A DNA stretch of 32,546 nt, taken from positions 1 to 32,546 of IMG/VR virus record IMGVR_UViG_3300033273_000654. The stretch is one strand, 5' to 3'. Made by a program: the position numbers and the translations under genes. Numbering within the stretch: the first letter of the stretch is position 1; each line of letters starts with the position of its first letter. The notes beneath the pieces were generated by a model. That model searched no databases and had not been told where the DNA came from. It saw nothing but the letters and a program-made list of their open reading frames with translations. Of the stretch, positions 1 through 7,396 are shown one piece after another. Source of the DNA: a virus.

Positions 1-1498
1 AAACGGTATTTAATCTATCTGCCGCATACTTTCTGGATGCAGATTTATCTATTTCGCCAGGTTTATATGATTTTATTCTTTTCTGTGCCTGATACATAAT
101 TTCTTTTCTTCTCTCAGGTGAAAGTTTTTTCAAATTTATTGGTGGAAGTTTCTTTCTAACTCTTGATTTACCCAAGGCTTTAATAATAGGTCCTACCGTT
201 TTTGCGACCCTAATAATATTTTCTTCAATATACTCATCGTTTAAATTATAATCAATACCCTCTTTATTAGTTTTATTGCCCCAGTTCTTAGCGCCAACTT
301 TACGGCACTTGACTAATGCACCAGATGCATATGCACTTGGCCAAACAGAATAACGTGACTTGACCTTATGATAGCAAGCATCTTTCTTGCCCTCATCAAC
401 CAGTTCAACTTCTTCTTTTTTGGTTCCCTTATCTTTTAATTTGGCATCAATATCTTTTAAAGTTCTAAGTTTACCATCTTTCATTTTAATTCTATCAGTT
501 GCTCTGATTACATCACCATCATCAGCGTATCCCTCTGTCTGAGGAACCCTTCTATCTCCACCAATGGGAGCAGTTTTTCTCTGCTTATCAATCGCTTTGT
601 CTACCTTTGGTTTTAAGAATTTTTTAGCAAGATATGGTGCAGCAGCGAGTGCAGCAGCACCAGCAGCAAGACCAAGACCCATGCCTTCGTCTAGTTGAAG
701 TTCATTTCTCCAGTTTGAATAGTTATCGGTCACCATTTTTGCTTTTCCTTTTCTATTGGGATTTGGATCTTCTCTACGCTTTTTCTTTGCTCTTCTTTCT
801 CTTTCGTCTTTGCTCATGTTGGCTCGATCATCAGCATCACGGCAGAATGGTTTTGTTTTTTGACCAGGTTGTTTCGCACAGGGTTTACCATCATATTTAC
901 CACCTGCTTGAACCCAACCACCTTTGAACCAGTCGTGGAGTGAGTAACCTTTGTCTTTAGCAGACTTACCATCACGCTTCCCTTCTTCCATATATCCAGC
1001 GGCAGCGTCGGTATTGTGCTCCGTATCTGTAATTTTTGCTTGGATCCAAGCAGGAAGATTGTCTTTATCAGTCTTCTTTTTTAAGACTTTTCTCAGTTTG
1101 GTGATATTTTCTGCAGACTTTTTAAGTTGCGACTTCGCCATTGAGACCTCATGATCTCCTTCTTTTCCTTCAGTCACTTTCTTTTTTCCCTGACAGTGTG
1201 CTCGCTGAGAGAATCCTTTTGGATTATCACAATCGATGGACTTTTTATACTTTGCGCTCCACGCTTCCGATACTCCTCCGCCATCAGAGCCCCCATCAGA
1301 CCCCCCATTCCCATTTCCATTGCCATTTGAACCATTTCCATTCTTTTTCTTACCCTCAGTTTCATCCGAAGATTTCTCTTCTTCTCTTTCTTTGCGGAGC
1401 CAACCACCCATACCAACAACATATCCCATAGGGATTTTCTTACACTTTTTAGAAGCGTAACAATAGTAATATCCTTTTTTACAGGATTTTTTCGCCAT
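1..1498 (-). CDS. Modular cysteine-rich protein, 3' end outside window
   Basis: Open frame from ATG at 1498 to the left edge, 499 codons with no stop, so the C-terminus is missing. Its ATG overlaps the gp16 stop by one base (TAATG), which fixes the start and suggests translational coupling. Visible modules: residues 1-40 with C6, C13, C19 and KKGYYYCYASKKCKK; a Gly/Asn/Ser linker near 55-80; residues about 83-105 with SIDCDNPKGFSQRAHC; residues about 188-250 with WVQAGGKYDGKPC followed by a second Cys 12 residues on, then a Lys/Arg-rich stretch; an Ala/Gly-rich hydrophobic stretch near 268-290 that could be membrane-active; and residues about 372-406 with DACYHKVK, VWPSAYASGALVKC and WGNK. 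I recall the Cys modules (DUF5872-like for some) from marine phage and giant-virus hypothetical proteins; function is unknown. Paired cysteines could bind metal. T4 has gene 17 (large terminase) here, so this gene is an insertion or replacement. Late structural or packaging-linked role is inference only. Confidence 0.8.
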   Translation of the reverse strand, partial: MAKKSCKKGYYYCYASKKCKKIPMGYVVGMGGWLRKEREEEKSSDETEGKKKNGNGSNGNGNGNGGSDGGSDGGGVSEAWSAKYKKSIDCDNPKGFSQRAHCQGKKKVTEGKEGDHEVSMAKSQLKKSAENITKLRKVLKKKTDKDNLPAWIQAKITDTEHNTDAAAGYMEEGKRDGKSAKDKGYSLHDWFKGGWVQAGGKYDGKPCAKQPGQKTKPFCRDADDRANMSKDERERRAKKKRREDPNPNRKGKAKMVTDNYSNWRNELQLDEGMGLGLAAGAAALAAAPYLAKKFLKPKVDKAIDKQRKTAPIGGDRRVPQTEGYADDGDVIRATDRIKMKDGKLRTLKDIDAKLKDKGTKKEEVELVDEGKKDACYHKVKSRYSVWPSAYASGALVKCRKVGAKNWGNKTNKEGIDYNLNDEYIEENIIRVAKTVGPIIKALGKSRVRKKLPPINLKKLSPERRKEIMYQAQKRIKSYKPGEIDKSASRKYAADRLNTV

Positions 1499-1929
1499 TA
1501 CTTGGTAGTATCTTCTGTATTATTTAGAAAACCTTGTTTCAGCAGTTTAGATAACTCACTTGTTGAACCAACAAACAAAGCATTGTTTGTAACATTATTT
1601 GGACCTTTTTTAGTATTATCCTCTTCCAAATCTTTTAATTTTTTCTGCAAATCTGCTAACTTATCAGTAGTATCTGCAACTGATTTAATTAACTGACCAG
1701 CAACTTCATATGCTCTAGGACTTGCACTTTCTCCTGCAAGTTCCATGATACCATTTATTGCTTCTTGACCTTTCTCAATTAATGAATATAAGTTTGCTCT
1801 TGTATATTCATAATCTTTTTTAATATCATCTTTTTCCACCTTAGGTGGAACAGGCTTCATTGGTTTAGATTCAACAATGCTACTTTCAATATCAAGTGCG
1901 TTGTCAATGGATTCATAATTATCACTCAT
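1498..1929 (-). CDS. 16: Small terminase subunit gp16
   Basis: Protein of 143 aa in the place of T4 gene 16, directly after gp15. T4 gp16 (164 aa) forms rings that recognise phage DNA and regulate the large terminase gp17 during head packaging. The layout matches T4 gp16: an acidic, flexible N-terminus; a central helical region (residues about 40-105, DYEYTRANLYSLIEKGQEA then ESASPRAYEVAGQLIKSVAD and a Lys/Leu coiled-coil segment); and a short C-terminal motif NNALFVGSTSELSKLLKQ near 115-132, the counterpart of T4 NATVFMGSPTEL. It starts 5 bases after the gp15 stop and its own stop overlaps the next ATG. The usual partner gene 17 is not the next gene here. Assignment rests on motif layout plus position and is strong. 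Confidence 0.9.
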   Translation of the reverse strand: MSDNYESIDNALDIESSIVESKPMKPVPPKVEKDDIKKDYEYTRANLYSLIEKGQEAINGIMELAGESASPRAYEVAGQLIKSVADTTDKLADLQKKLKDLEEDNTKKGPNNVTNNALFVGSTSELSKLLKQGFLNNTEDTTK

Positions 1930-1934
1930 AATTA

Positions 1935-2780
1935 TCAGATGTCAATTTGTCTTGTAGAAGAGTAATTTTTAGAATCGGCAAAGAACTCCCATTCTTCATC
2001 GAAACCAAAGTTATCTCCAGGTTGGAGGAGTTTGTGATCCGCTTCATTAATAACACCATCATTATTTTTGTCCTCTTTGGCAGTTGGTGTAACTGTATAT
2101 CTCATCTCACGTTTAGCGGTCTTAGTATCTGTACTTGTGTACATATCAACTTGAACCTTACGGATGAGACCATCACTACTATCAGCAATAGGACCGAACA
2201 GATAAGTTTTTGCTGTGAATTGTAGCGTGTATATTAGGGATCTTCTTGTATCAAAATTTCCTTCATAATCATCTTGAAATCCTATGGACTCAAGAATAAT
2301 TGGAATATCTCTCTTTTCTCCGATTGAATCTACCAAATCCACAGTCAAGTTAAAATGTGGTTGAAAATATGGTAAAATTTGCTCTATAATTTGTAATGCA
2401 TCATCATTTAATTTTGAAAGAATATTAAGCTCAAATCCAATATTGTACGGTACAGGCATGAATACTTTTTTAACTTTGCCACCATCATCACAAGCTTTAA
2501 ATGTTTGAATTAAACTAGACTTTCTAGTAGAATCGTACTGTATTGATGTCATCTCAAATGACATTCTAGGCATTGTAATCTGAACTGCCTTATTCAGATC
2601 TGCTTGTTGTGATATTCTTGCTAAAAACTTTTGGCTAGGTCCATATGCAAGAGGAACTTTCATATCACTAGCATCAACACCAGAACCATCTGTATGTCTG
2701 ATGTGAATATCATTAAATAATGTACCAAACGATATAATCGTTTTTCTAATTATTTCGTGGTAATAATATGTACCTAACAT
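1935..2780 (-). CDS. 15: Tail sheath terminator/completion protein gp15
   Basis: Protein of 281 aa (T4 gp15 is 272). In T4, gp15 forms the hexameric ring that caps the tail tube and sheath and connects the tail to the neck. The N-terminus MLGTYYYHEIIRKTIISFGT and the central MPVPYNIGFELNILSK region with the following Q-I-hydrophobic-PYFQP segment are typical of the family. The ATG overlaps the gp14 stop by one base (TAATG). Odd feature: residues 237-248, DKNNDGVINEAD, fit a canonical EF-hand/dockerin calcium loop (acidic or Asn at positions 1, 3, 5, 9 and 12, Gly at 6, hydrophobic at 8), close to the C-terminus (GFDEEWEFF follows). Calcium binding is inferred from the motif, not shown. Confidence 0.93.
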   Translation of the reverse strand: MLGTYYYHEIIRKTIISFGTLFNDIHIRHTDGSGVDASDMKVPLAYGPSQKFLARISQQADLNKAVQITMPRMSFEMTSIQYDSTRKSSLIQTFKACDDGGKVKKVFMPVPYNIGFELNILSKLNDDALQIIEQILPYFQPHFNLTVDLVDSIGEKRDIPIILESIGFQDDYEGNFDTRRSLIYTLQFTAKTYLFGPIADSSDGLIRKVQVDMYTSTDTKTAKREMRYTVTPTAKEDKNNDGVINEADHKLLQPGDNFGFDEEWEFFADSKNYSSTRQIDI

Positions 2781-4225
2781 TAATATGTACCAAATGGATT
2801 GGATTCTGTGAAGTCTAAGATATCGTCTGCTGCAGATTCAAACTCATCGTTCTCGGTATATTTATCATAAGTATCATCCTCCGTATAAATCCTGATTGGA
2901 TATGATGCACCAGACTCCTGACCAACTAAGTTTTCTCCAGGATAGAATGTAGGTCTAGTAATACCTATACCAACATTTGCAACTTTTAGAGTAAAAGTGT
3001 CTTGATCCCACTCTTTAACTCTTGCTTCTAATTTAGATCTAGAACCGATAACAATTTCGTTAAACAAGTATGTTCCAATTCCAACACCAGATAATACTTC
3101 TGGATCTGCGATAGTAACTTCTGGAGAAGAACTATACCCTCTTCCTGGATCTTGAACGTAAATAGATTTAACTACACTATTAGATCCTTCAGTACCAATA
3201 GATGCAATACCAACTGCTGTATGGGCAATACCACTTGATGGTGGACCTGCAACAGTAACAATTGGTGCAGTTCCATAACCAATACCACCATCAGTAATAG
3301 TAAATCTAATTACACCTTGACCACTAGTTATGATAGAAGCAGTCGCAGCTGCTCCAACACCGCCACCACCAGTTATTGAAATTGTTGGTGGAGTTGTATA
3401 TCCGGCACCAGCATTTGTAATATAAATTTTATCAACAGAAGTAACACCACCACTAGTTTTCAATAAACTTTGTGCAGTGGCTATATCACCGACTTGACCT
3501 GTTGGTGATGGACTAAGTGTGATAATAGGAGGAGAAGTATATCCACTTCCACCATCATTGAGGAATATTTCTTTTACATATCCACTTGGTTCAGATCCAA
3601 GAATACTTGCTACAGCAGTAGCAGTTCTGCCAACACCAACTAATTGCAAAGTTGTGATATATCCTTCATCTTGAACTTGAGTGTCAATACCTTGAATACT
3701 TGTATCAATAATTTCATCTTCATATTCAAATAGTTCACACTTTAGTTGATAAACATAATTTTTTCCTAACTGAAAGAAAGGATCTTCATGTTCAACAAAT
3801 TTTACTTCAAATAATCTTTGACCTAAGGGAAAATATACTAAATCTCCTTCTCTAGGACGAGTTGGAGTGGGCATGATAGAAGTGTTTGTACCATCATCCT
3901 GACCTGCCATAAATGGTGCAATAAAATCTTCAAATCTTTCCTTAGAAACTGTAAGAATTAATTCATCCCTAACACTTACACCAAATTTTGTTAGAATATC
4001 TCCTGCTCCACCATATCCCTCAAAGGTATTAACATATGCTTCAATAGAAAAATTATCATCAAATTTTGATGTTTGAACCTCTTCAATAATTGTCTTTATG
4101 TTTACATATTTTCTTGGAATATAAGTTACCTCAACACCGTGAAACGACAGGTGCTCATTTATTAGATCTTGGACTAATCTTTGTTCAGATGCAGTCCCTT
4201 GTAAGAAAAACGGATTAAGTGCCAT
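2780..4225 (-). CDS. 14: Neck protein gp14 with inserted beta-repeat block
   Basis: Protein of 481 aa, against 256 aa for T4 gp14, which joins gp13 to close the filled head and form the neck. The conserved part is residues 1-185 (MALNPFFLQGTASEQRLVQD, EVTYIPRKY, NTFEGYGGAGDILTKFGVSV, VYFPLGQRLFEVKFVEHE, YVYQLKCELFEYEDE) and the tail from about 388 (FNEIVIGSRSKLEARVKEWD onward, ending ESNPFGTY). Between them about 195 residues form four repeats keyed by GSGYT (227), GAGYT (274), GIGYG (315) and GRGYS (362). Removing them gives roughly the T4 length. Start and stop both overlap neighbours by one base (TAATG), giving a tightly coupled 13-14-15 set. The repeat block probably projects from the neck surface; that is inference. 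Confidence 0.93.
   Translation of the reverse strand: MALNPFFLQGTASEQRLVQDLINEHLSFHGVEVTYIPRKYVNIKTIIEEVQTSKFDDNFSIEAYVNTFEGYGGAGDILTKFGVSVRDELILTVSKERFEDFIAPFMAGQDDGTNTSIMPTPTRPREGDLVYFPLGQRLFEVKFVEHEDPFFQLGKNYVYQLKCELFEYEDEIIDTSIQGIDTQVQDEGYITTLQLVGVGRTATAVASILGSEPSGYVKEIFLNDGGSGYTSPPIITLSPSPTGQVGDIATAQSLLKTSGGVTSVDKIYITNAGAGYTTPPTISITGGGGVGAAATASIITSGQGVIRFTITDGGIGYGTAPIVTVAGPPSSGIAHTAVGIASIGTEGSNSVVKSIYVQDPGRGYSSSPEVTIADPEVLSGVGIGTYLFNEIVIGSRSKLEARVKEWDQDTFTLKVANVGIGITRPTFYPGENLVGQESGASYPIRIYTEDDTYDKYTENDEFESAADDILDFTESNPFGTY
3071..3658 (-). repeat. Four tandem GxGYTxPP protein repeats inserted in gp14
   Basis: Coding repeat covering gp14 residues about 190-385. Repeat starts (DGGSGYTSPP, NAGAGYTTPP, DGGIGYGTAP, DPGRGYSSSP) are 47, 41 and 47 residues apart. 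Each unit is a hydrophobic-alternating strand, the G-x-G-Y turn, a strand such as ISITG, a Gly/Ala-rich A-x-A strand, then the next. The pattern suggests short beta-strands with glycine turns. The same unit occurs in gp8, the DUF4815-type protein and the giant protein in this window. Confidence 0.85.
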
Positions 4226-5055
4226 TATCCAATAAAGTCGAGGGGTGGAAGTTCATATTCCATAGACATTCTTGATTTTATTTCTGCAAGTTCTTGTTCT
4301 GCTTGTTGCAGAATTTCTCCACCATTAAGCTCAATACCACCAGGAAGTTTAACACCTCTAAACTTACTGAGGTTTCTACCCCACTGGCGTTTGATCAAAG
4401 CAGTTAAGTATCTTTTTAAGAAACTATCATTATAAATCTGTGTAAATGATGCTGGGTCTAATGCTCTATAACATTCGATTACAATAAACTCTCCTGCAGG
4501 TTGAGAACCCCAATCAATATCAAGATATAATCTATCTTGTCTTTTATTAAATCTAACTTGTTTATCTGGAGTGAGAAGAAAATCAATGTCCTCAAGATAT
4601 GACTTAACCATTGCATATTGCAACAATTCGACCGAGTTGAAATAATATAAATCGTTTAAAAATAATTGATACTTAATGCTAAACATTCCACCAGAAATGG
4701 AACTAGTATCAAATTTAAAAATCTTTTCAATACCAATTACTGAATCGGGAACTTGAATATAGTTCTCAGTTTCATAAAAATTATATGATCTACTAGAAGT
4801 ATCGGTAGCGGTGGTGGTAACAATTCCCACACCACTTGTACCCTTACCTTTACCCCTATTTACATCATCTTCTGTAATTTTATACTTAAGATACATTTTT
4901 TCAACTCCGTCAAAATGACGTTCATTGAAATATTGAATGGCATCATCAACCAAATCATCAATTTGGTCATCATCCACATTGATTTCCAATACTGGAGCAC
5001 CAAGTTGACGTAAGCAATAGTCGATTAGTCCTTGCCTAGTTGATGGTTTTGCCAT
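4225..5055 (-). CDS. 13: Neck protein gp13
   Basis: Protein of 276 aa (T4 gp13 is 309). With gp14 it attaches below the portal after DNA packaging, retains the genome and forms the site to which the tail binds. Family signatures: residues 6-55 TRQGLIDYCLRQLGAPVLEI with a run of Asp and QYFNERHFDGVEKMYLKYKI; residues 125-165 with the YQLFLNDLYYFNSVELLQYAM segment split by strands; and residues 215-246 KRYLTALIKRQWGRNLSKFR and KLPGGIELNG, which is the hallmark of the family. A short Gly/Thr-rich loop lies at 68-88. The gene starts one base after the stop of the 62-aa coiled-coil gene and overlaps gene 14 by one base. Confidence 0.95.
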   Translation of the reverse strand: MAKPSTRQGLIDYCLRQLGAPVLEINVDDDQIDDLVDDAIQYFNERHFDGVEKMYLKYKITEDDVNRGKGKGTSGVGIVTTTATDTSSRSYNFYETENYIQVPDSVIGIEKIFKFDTSSISGGMFSIKYQLFLNDLYYFNSVELLQYAMVKSYLEDIDFLLTPDKQVRFNKRQDRLYLDIDWGSQPAGEFIVIECYRALDPASFTQIYNDSFLKRYLTALIKRQWGRNLSKFRGVKLPGGIELNGGEILQQAEQELAEIKSRMSMEYELPPLDFIG

Positions 5056-5056
5056 A

Positions 5057-5245
5057 TTACTTTGTCTCTAATTGTGCCTTAAGATTGGCGTTTTCTTCAA
5101 GCAGTGCCTCTATTTGCTCTTTAAAATCTTGAGACAAAGTGCTTAACTTTGCCTCAAGTAGAACGTTTTGATTTGTTAATGTTGCTAATTTAGAATTATA
5201 AAGTTTAATGAGGACATTTACATCCACTTCATTTTGTTGTTCCAT
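5057..5245 (-). CDS. Small coiled-coil protein (62 aa)
   Basis: I do not recognise a named function. Residues 9-60 form one amphipathic helix with Leu/Ile heptad spacing (LIKLYNSKLATLTNQNVLLE then alternating acidic and Leu positions), so a coiled coil is likely. Similar short VDVNVL-x5-K-LATLTNQN proteins sit beside gene 13 in T4-like cyanophages as I recall. The ATG follows two stop codons of the upstream fibre-like gene and is served by GGAGG encoded in that gene's last codons, so the start is well supported. It could be an assembly chaperone or trimerisation helper for the preceding fibre-like protein, or a neck component; both are guesses from position. Confidence 0.85.
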   Translation of the reverse strand: MEQQNEVDVNVLIKLYNSKLATLTNQNVLLEAKLSTLSQDFKEQIEALLEENANLKAQLETK

Positions 5246-5248
5246 TTA

Positions 5249-6955
5249 TCAGAAAGTTCCTCCATCAAGAGTTGAAGTCCAATGTGGTTTATTAGTATAT
5301 ATGTCAGTGATTGTATTGGGAGAAGACGCCAGATTTGTGATAAATCCGTTCTGACCTTCTCTTCTTAAGTTATTTCCTGTAGTAAATGTACCTTCAATAC
5401 CAATCAAACTAACTTGAGTTGATCCAGTTACACCCTGCTCAACTACACCATAAGCACCAGAAGTATCTTGTCTGATAATATCACCAGCAGAGGCGGTAAT
5501 TGCTACACTCAAATCAAAGGTCTTTTTAGTTACAGCAGTCAGAACTTGCTTGGAAGCACTGATTGGTGCAGCAACAGCATTTGTTGATCTTTGAAGACCG
5601 GTGCTGTCAAAATATACAACACCACCAGTTGCATAATCACCAGACTGATAGTAAATACCTTTGATATCGAGGAAACCTTTAGTTCCTGCTACAACACTAT
5701 TGGCAATAGTAGCATCGGGAATATATACCCACCTTCTGCTATCGTCAGCGTGAGTTCCGTGGTTGTCTACTCCAGCAGTACTTGTGGCAATGGAGTCATC
5801 CTCCATACCAAAGAATCCAGTTTCATTATCAGCAACACCACTTCCACTGTTATATGCGAAAGAAATACCCCTATCAGTATTGCTATCGTAACCGTGGGTG
5901 ATTGTTACTTGTTCTGTAGTAGAAATACCAGCAGTGGTGTTAGCACTAATGGTGATTACCTTTGTTCCAGTATTGTAACTTGAAACGGTTGTATTGTTTG
6001 GAATACTTCCGTGAGCAACAACGTCACCAGTATTAATTCCAACAACAGAATCAAGTGTAATTGTATTAGCACCACTAGTAACGGTTGCCATAACCGTTCT
6101 TGTGCTGGTTACGTCACCAATGTGTAAAATCGGGTCATTTAAAGTTTTTGAAGTTGAGTTGATAGTAGTAGTTGTACCATCAACTTGCAGACTACCCTTG
6201 ATAATAACAGTACCTTCATTGCTCAATCCATCGGGATATGGATCAATGTAGATAGTATCATTACTACCTGGGATGCTAGAGATAATATTATCTTCGATTC
6301 TGATTAGATCTAATGTTGAAATACCAGCAACGCTAATATTTCCACCAACATTCAGATTTTTTTCAATACCAACACCACCTTCAACAATCAGAGCACCCTC
6401 ATTAATGGTGTTGGATTGTGTAGTTACATTGATACGGAAGTCAGCACCAGTATAAGTAAACTGATCTACTCCGTTTTCATCATATTCAAATTTTGCATTC
6501 TTATCATCACCAAAGGTGAGGAATGTATCGTCTGGAATCTGGATTTCACCAGTTCCATTTGGATCGAGTACAATATCTCCGTCAGTATCTGTTGAAGAAA
6601 TTGTATTGGTGTCGATTCTTAAGTTATCGACGTTCCATTGGTCTACTTTAAGTGAATTTGCACCACCAAGACCACTATTTGGTAGTGGTTCCATGACAGC
6701 GACAACACCACCGTCTTGGTTTCTTGTATTTTGTACACCTGCAACAGCACCTGGATCGTGCTCCATCATTGAGGTGTAGTAATAACCACCAACTGGGTTG
6801 GCGTTAGTACCGTCATCTCCAAGGAAAATTCTGTCCTTGTACTGGTTGGTTCCTCCGAAACTACCAATACCAGTTACGTATCCAAATTCACCCCATTGTA
6901 AACTGGCTGGTTTGCTAGTACCTGAGGATCTTTTAATCCTAATAATACTTGCCAT
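5249..6955 (-). CDS. Fibre/whisker-like virion protein (568 aa)
   Basis: Position matches T4 wac (fibritin) just before gene 13, but I see no clear fibritin identity. The N-terminus IIRIKRSSGTSKPASLQWGE, then DRIFLGDDG and GGYYY (residues 1-62), is the attachment-type N-domain seen in many phage fibre proteins. Residues about 95-155 carry NLRIDTNTISSTDTDGDIVL and a PNGTGEIQIPD strand typical of fibre shafts; residues about 181-215 have EGALIVEGGVGIEKNLNVGG and residues about 250-277 have GSLQVDGTTTTINSTSKTLN, both common in T4-like cyanophage fibres. The C-terminus is low-complexity beta-rich and ends STLDGGTF, matching the NGGNF end of its upstream neighbour. It starts two bases... after TGAC of that gene. 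Likely a neck whisker, collar fibre or other short fibre on the virion; a receptor role is possible but not shown. Confidence 0.82.
   Translation of the reverse strand: MASIIRIKRSSGTSKPASLQWGEFGYVTGIGSFGGTNQYKDRIFLGDDGTNANPVGGYYYTSMMEHDPGAVAGVQNTRNQDGGVVAVMEPLPNSGLGGANSLKVDQWNVDNLRIDTNTISSTDTDGDIVLDPNGTGEIQIPDDTFLTFGDDKNAKFEYDENGVDQFTYTGADFRINVTTQSNTINEGALIVEGGVGIEKNLNVGGNISVAGISTLDLIRIEDNIISSIPGSNDTIYIDPYPDGLSNEGTVIIKGSLQVDGTTTTINSTSKTLNDPILHIGDVTSTRTVMATVTSGANTITLDSVVGINTGDVVAHGSIPNNTTVSSYNTGTKVITISANTTAGISTTEQVTITHGYDSNTDRGISFAYNSGSGVADNETGFFGMEDDSIATSTAGVDNHGTHADDSRRWVYIPDATIANSVVAGTKGFLDIKGIYYQSGDYATGGVVYFDSTGLQRSTNAVAAPISASKQVLTAVTKKTFDLSVAITASAGDIIRQDTSGAYGVVEQGVTGSTQVSLIGIEGTFTTGNNLRREGQNGFITNLASSPNTITDIYTNKPHWTSTLDGGTF
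5258..5263 (-). promoter_or_regulatory. Shine-Dalgarno GGAGGA inside the end of the fibre-like gene
   Basis: The two Gly codons of the C-terminal DGGTF of the 568-aa protein read GGA GGA, which is also a strong ribosome binding site for the 62-aa gene, with 12 bases between it and the ATG. The same arrangement occurs one gene upstream at 6966-6971. Confidence 0.75.
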
Positions 6956-6956
6956 G

Positions 6957-7184
6957 TCAGAAATTTCCTCCGTTGATGTCTAAATTCTGCGTTGCACCTG
7001 GCGTCAGGGTAAGTGTTGCTTCCCATTTTTTGATGCTGCTGTTGTAAACAAGCACCATACCATTCTGCAAGTTAGAAGCACTAACATCACTGAGTTCTGC
7101 CAAAGAGAGACCCTGGGCACCCGCAAGAGAAGATATTACTTTTACTGCCGGTTGTTGACCTACTCTGACTTTAATTTCAGCCAT
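6957..7184 (-). CDS. Small fibre-like virion protein (75 aa)
   Basis: First gene after the late promoter at 7214-7221. Residues 1-18 (MAEIKVRVGQQPAVKVISSL) and 28-52 (LAELSDVSASNLQNGMVLVY then NSSIKKWEAT) form the LSDV-x-L-x-G-hydrophobic-L-V-Y-N-S-x-K-W-x-A unit that recurs in phage tail fibres and baseplate fibre tips, where it usually forms a small beta-structured knob repeat. The C-terminus LDINGGNF resembles the end of the next gene product (LDGGTF), so the two may share an assembly or trimerisation end. A free-standing single unit of this kind is known to me from T4-like cyanophages as a hypothetical structural protein. Function is not established; virion component is inferred from motif and operon. 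Confidence 0.8.
   Translation of the reverse strand: MAEIKVRVGQQPAVKVISSLAGAQGLSLAELSDVSASNLQNGMVLVYNSSIKKWEATLTLTPGATQNLDINGGNF
6966..6971 (-). promoter_or_regulatory. Shine-Dalgarno GGAGGA inside the end of the 75-aa gene
   Basis: The Gly-Gly codons of the C-terminal NGGNF read GGA GGA and lie 10 bases before the ATG of the 568-aa fibre-like gene. The peptide end and the ribosome binding site are therefore the same bases. Confidence 0.75.
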
Positions 7185-7213
7185 TTATTAATATACAGAT
7201 CAGGATGTAGAAA

Positions 7214-7221
7214 TATTTATA
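7214..7221 (-). promoter_or_regulatory. T4-type late promoter TATAAATA
   Basis: Exact TATAAATA on the minus strand, ending 29 bases before the ATG at 7184, partly within the stop region of the 59-aa gene. T4-like phages use this -10-like box with gp55 sigma and gp33/gp45. It would drive the fibre-like, neck and terminase genes. Confidence 0.75.
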
Positions 7222-7396
7222 TTCCTTCAAGTCCCAATCCAGAAACCACTTCTTGTTGCTTCAAATAAAGTTTTGCATAAGACTTTGCAATATCTTTTAA
7301 TAAAGCAACAGAGTCGCATCCATCAATTTCATTTGCCAATTTTTGATAAGCAAACTGCTTAGAAAGTGCTTCAAGTTTTATGTCATCTGGGTCCAT
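7217..7396 (-). CDS. Conserved small helical protein (59 aa)
   Basis: I chose the ATG at 7396 (MDPDDIKLEALSKQFAYQKL), because AAGGAG lies 7 bases before it (7404-7409); a longer in-frame extension to 7453 would lie inside the upstream gene without support. The rest is predicted helix: residues 20-30 with NEIDGCDS and 32-48 LLKDIAKSYAKLYLKQQE. I recall similar short proteins with EIDxC and KLYxKxQE in T4-like cyanophages, always as hypotheticals. It overlaps the preceding 71-aa gene by 14 bases in another frame. No catalytic or membrane signature is visible. An accessory assembly or regulatory role would be a guess. Confidence 0.8.
   Translation of the reverse strand: MDPDDIKLEALSKQFAYQKLANEIDGCDSVALLKDIAKSYAKLYLKQQEVVSGLGLEGI

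Noticed and set aside
1174-1422. Minus-strand 82-aa frame rich in Met, Lys and Arg
   Set aside because: It is the shifted frame of the Gly/Asn linker region of the cysteine-module gene.
634-1431. Plus-strand frames of 67-97 codons opposite the left-edge gene
   Set aside because: They lie antisense to a continuous minus-strand frame with clear motifs and have Leu/Phe/His-rich, unstructured translations.
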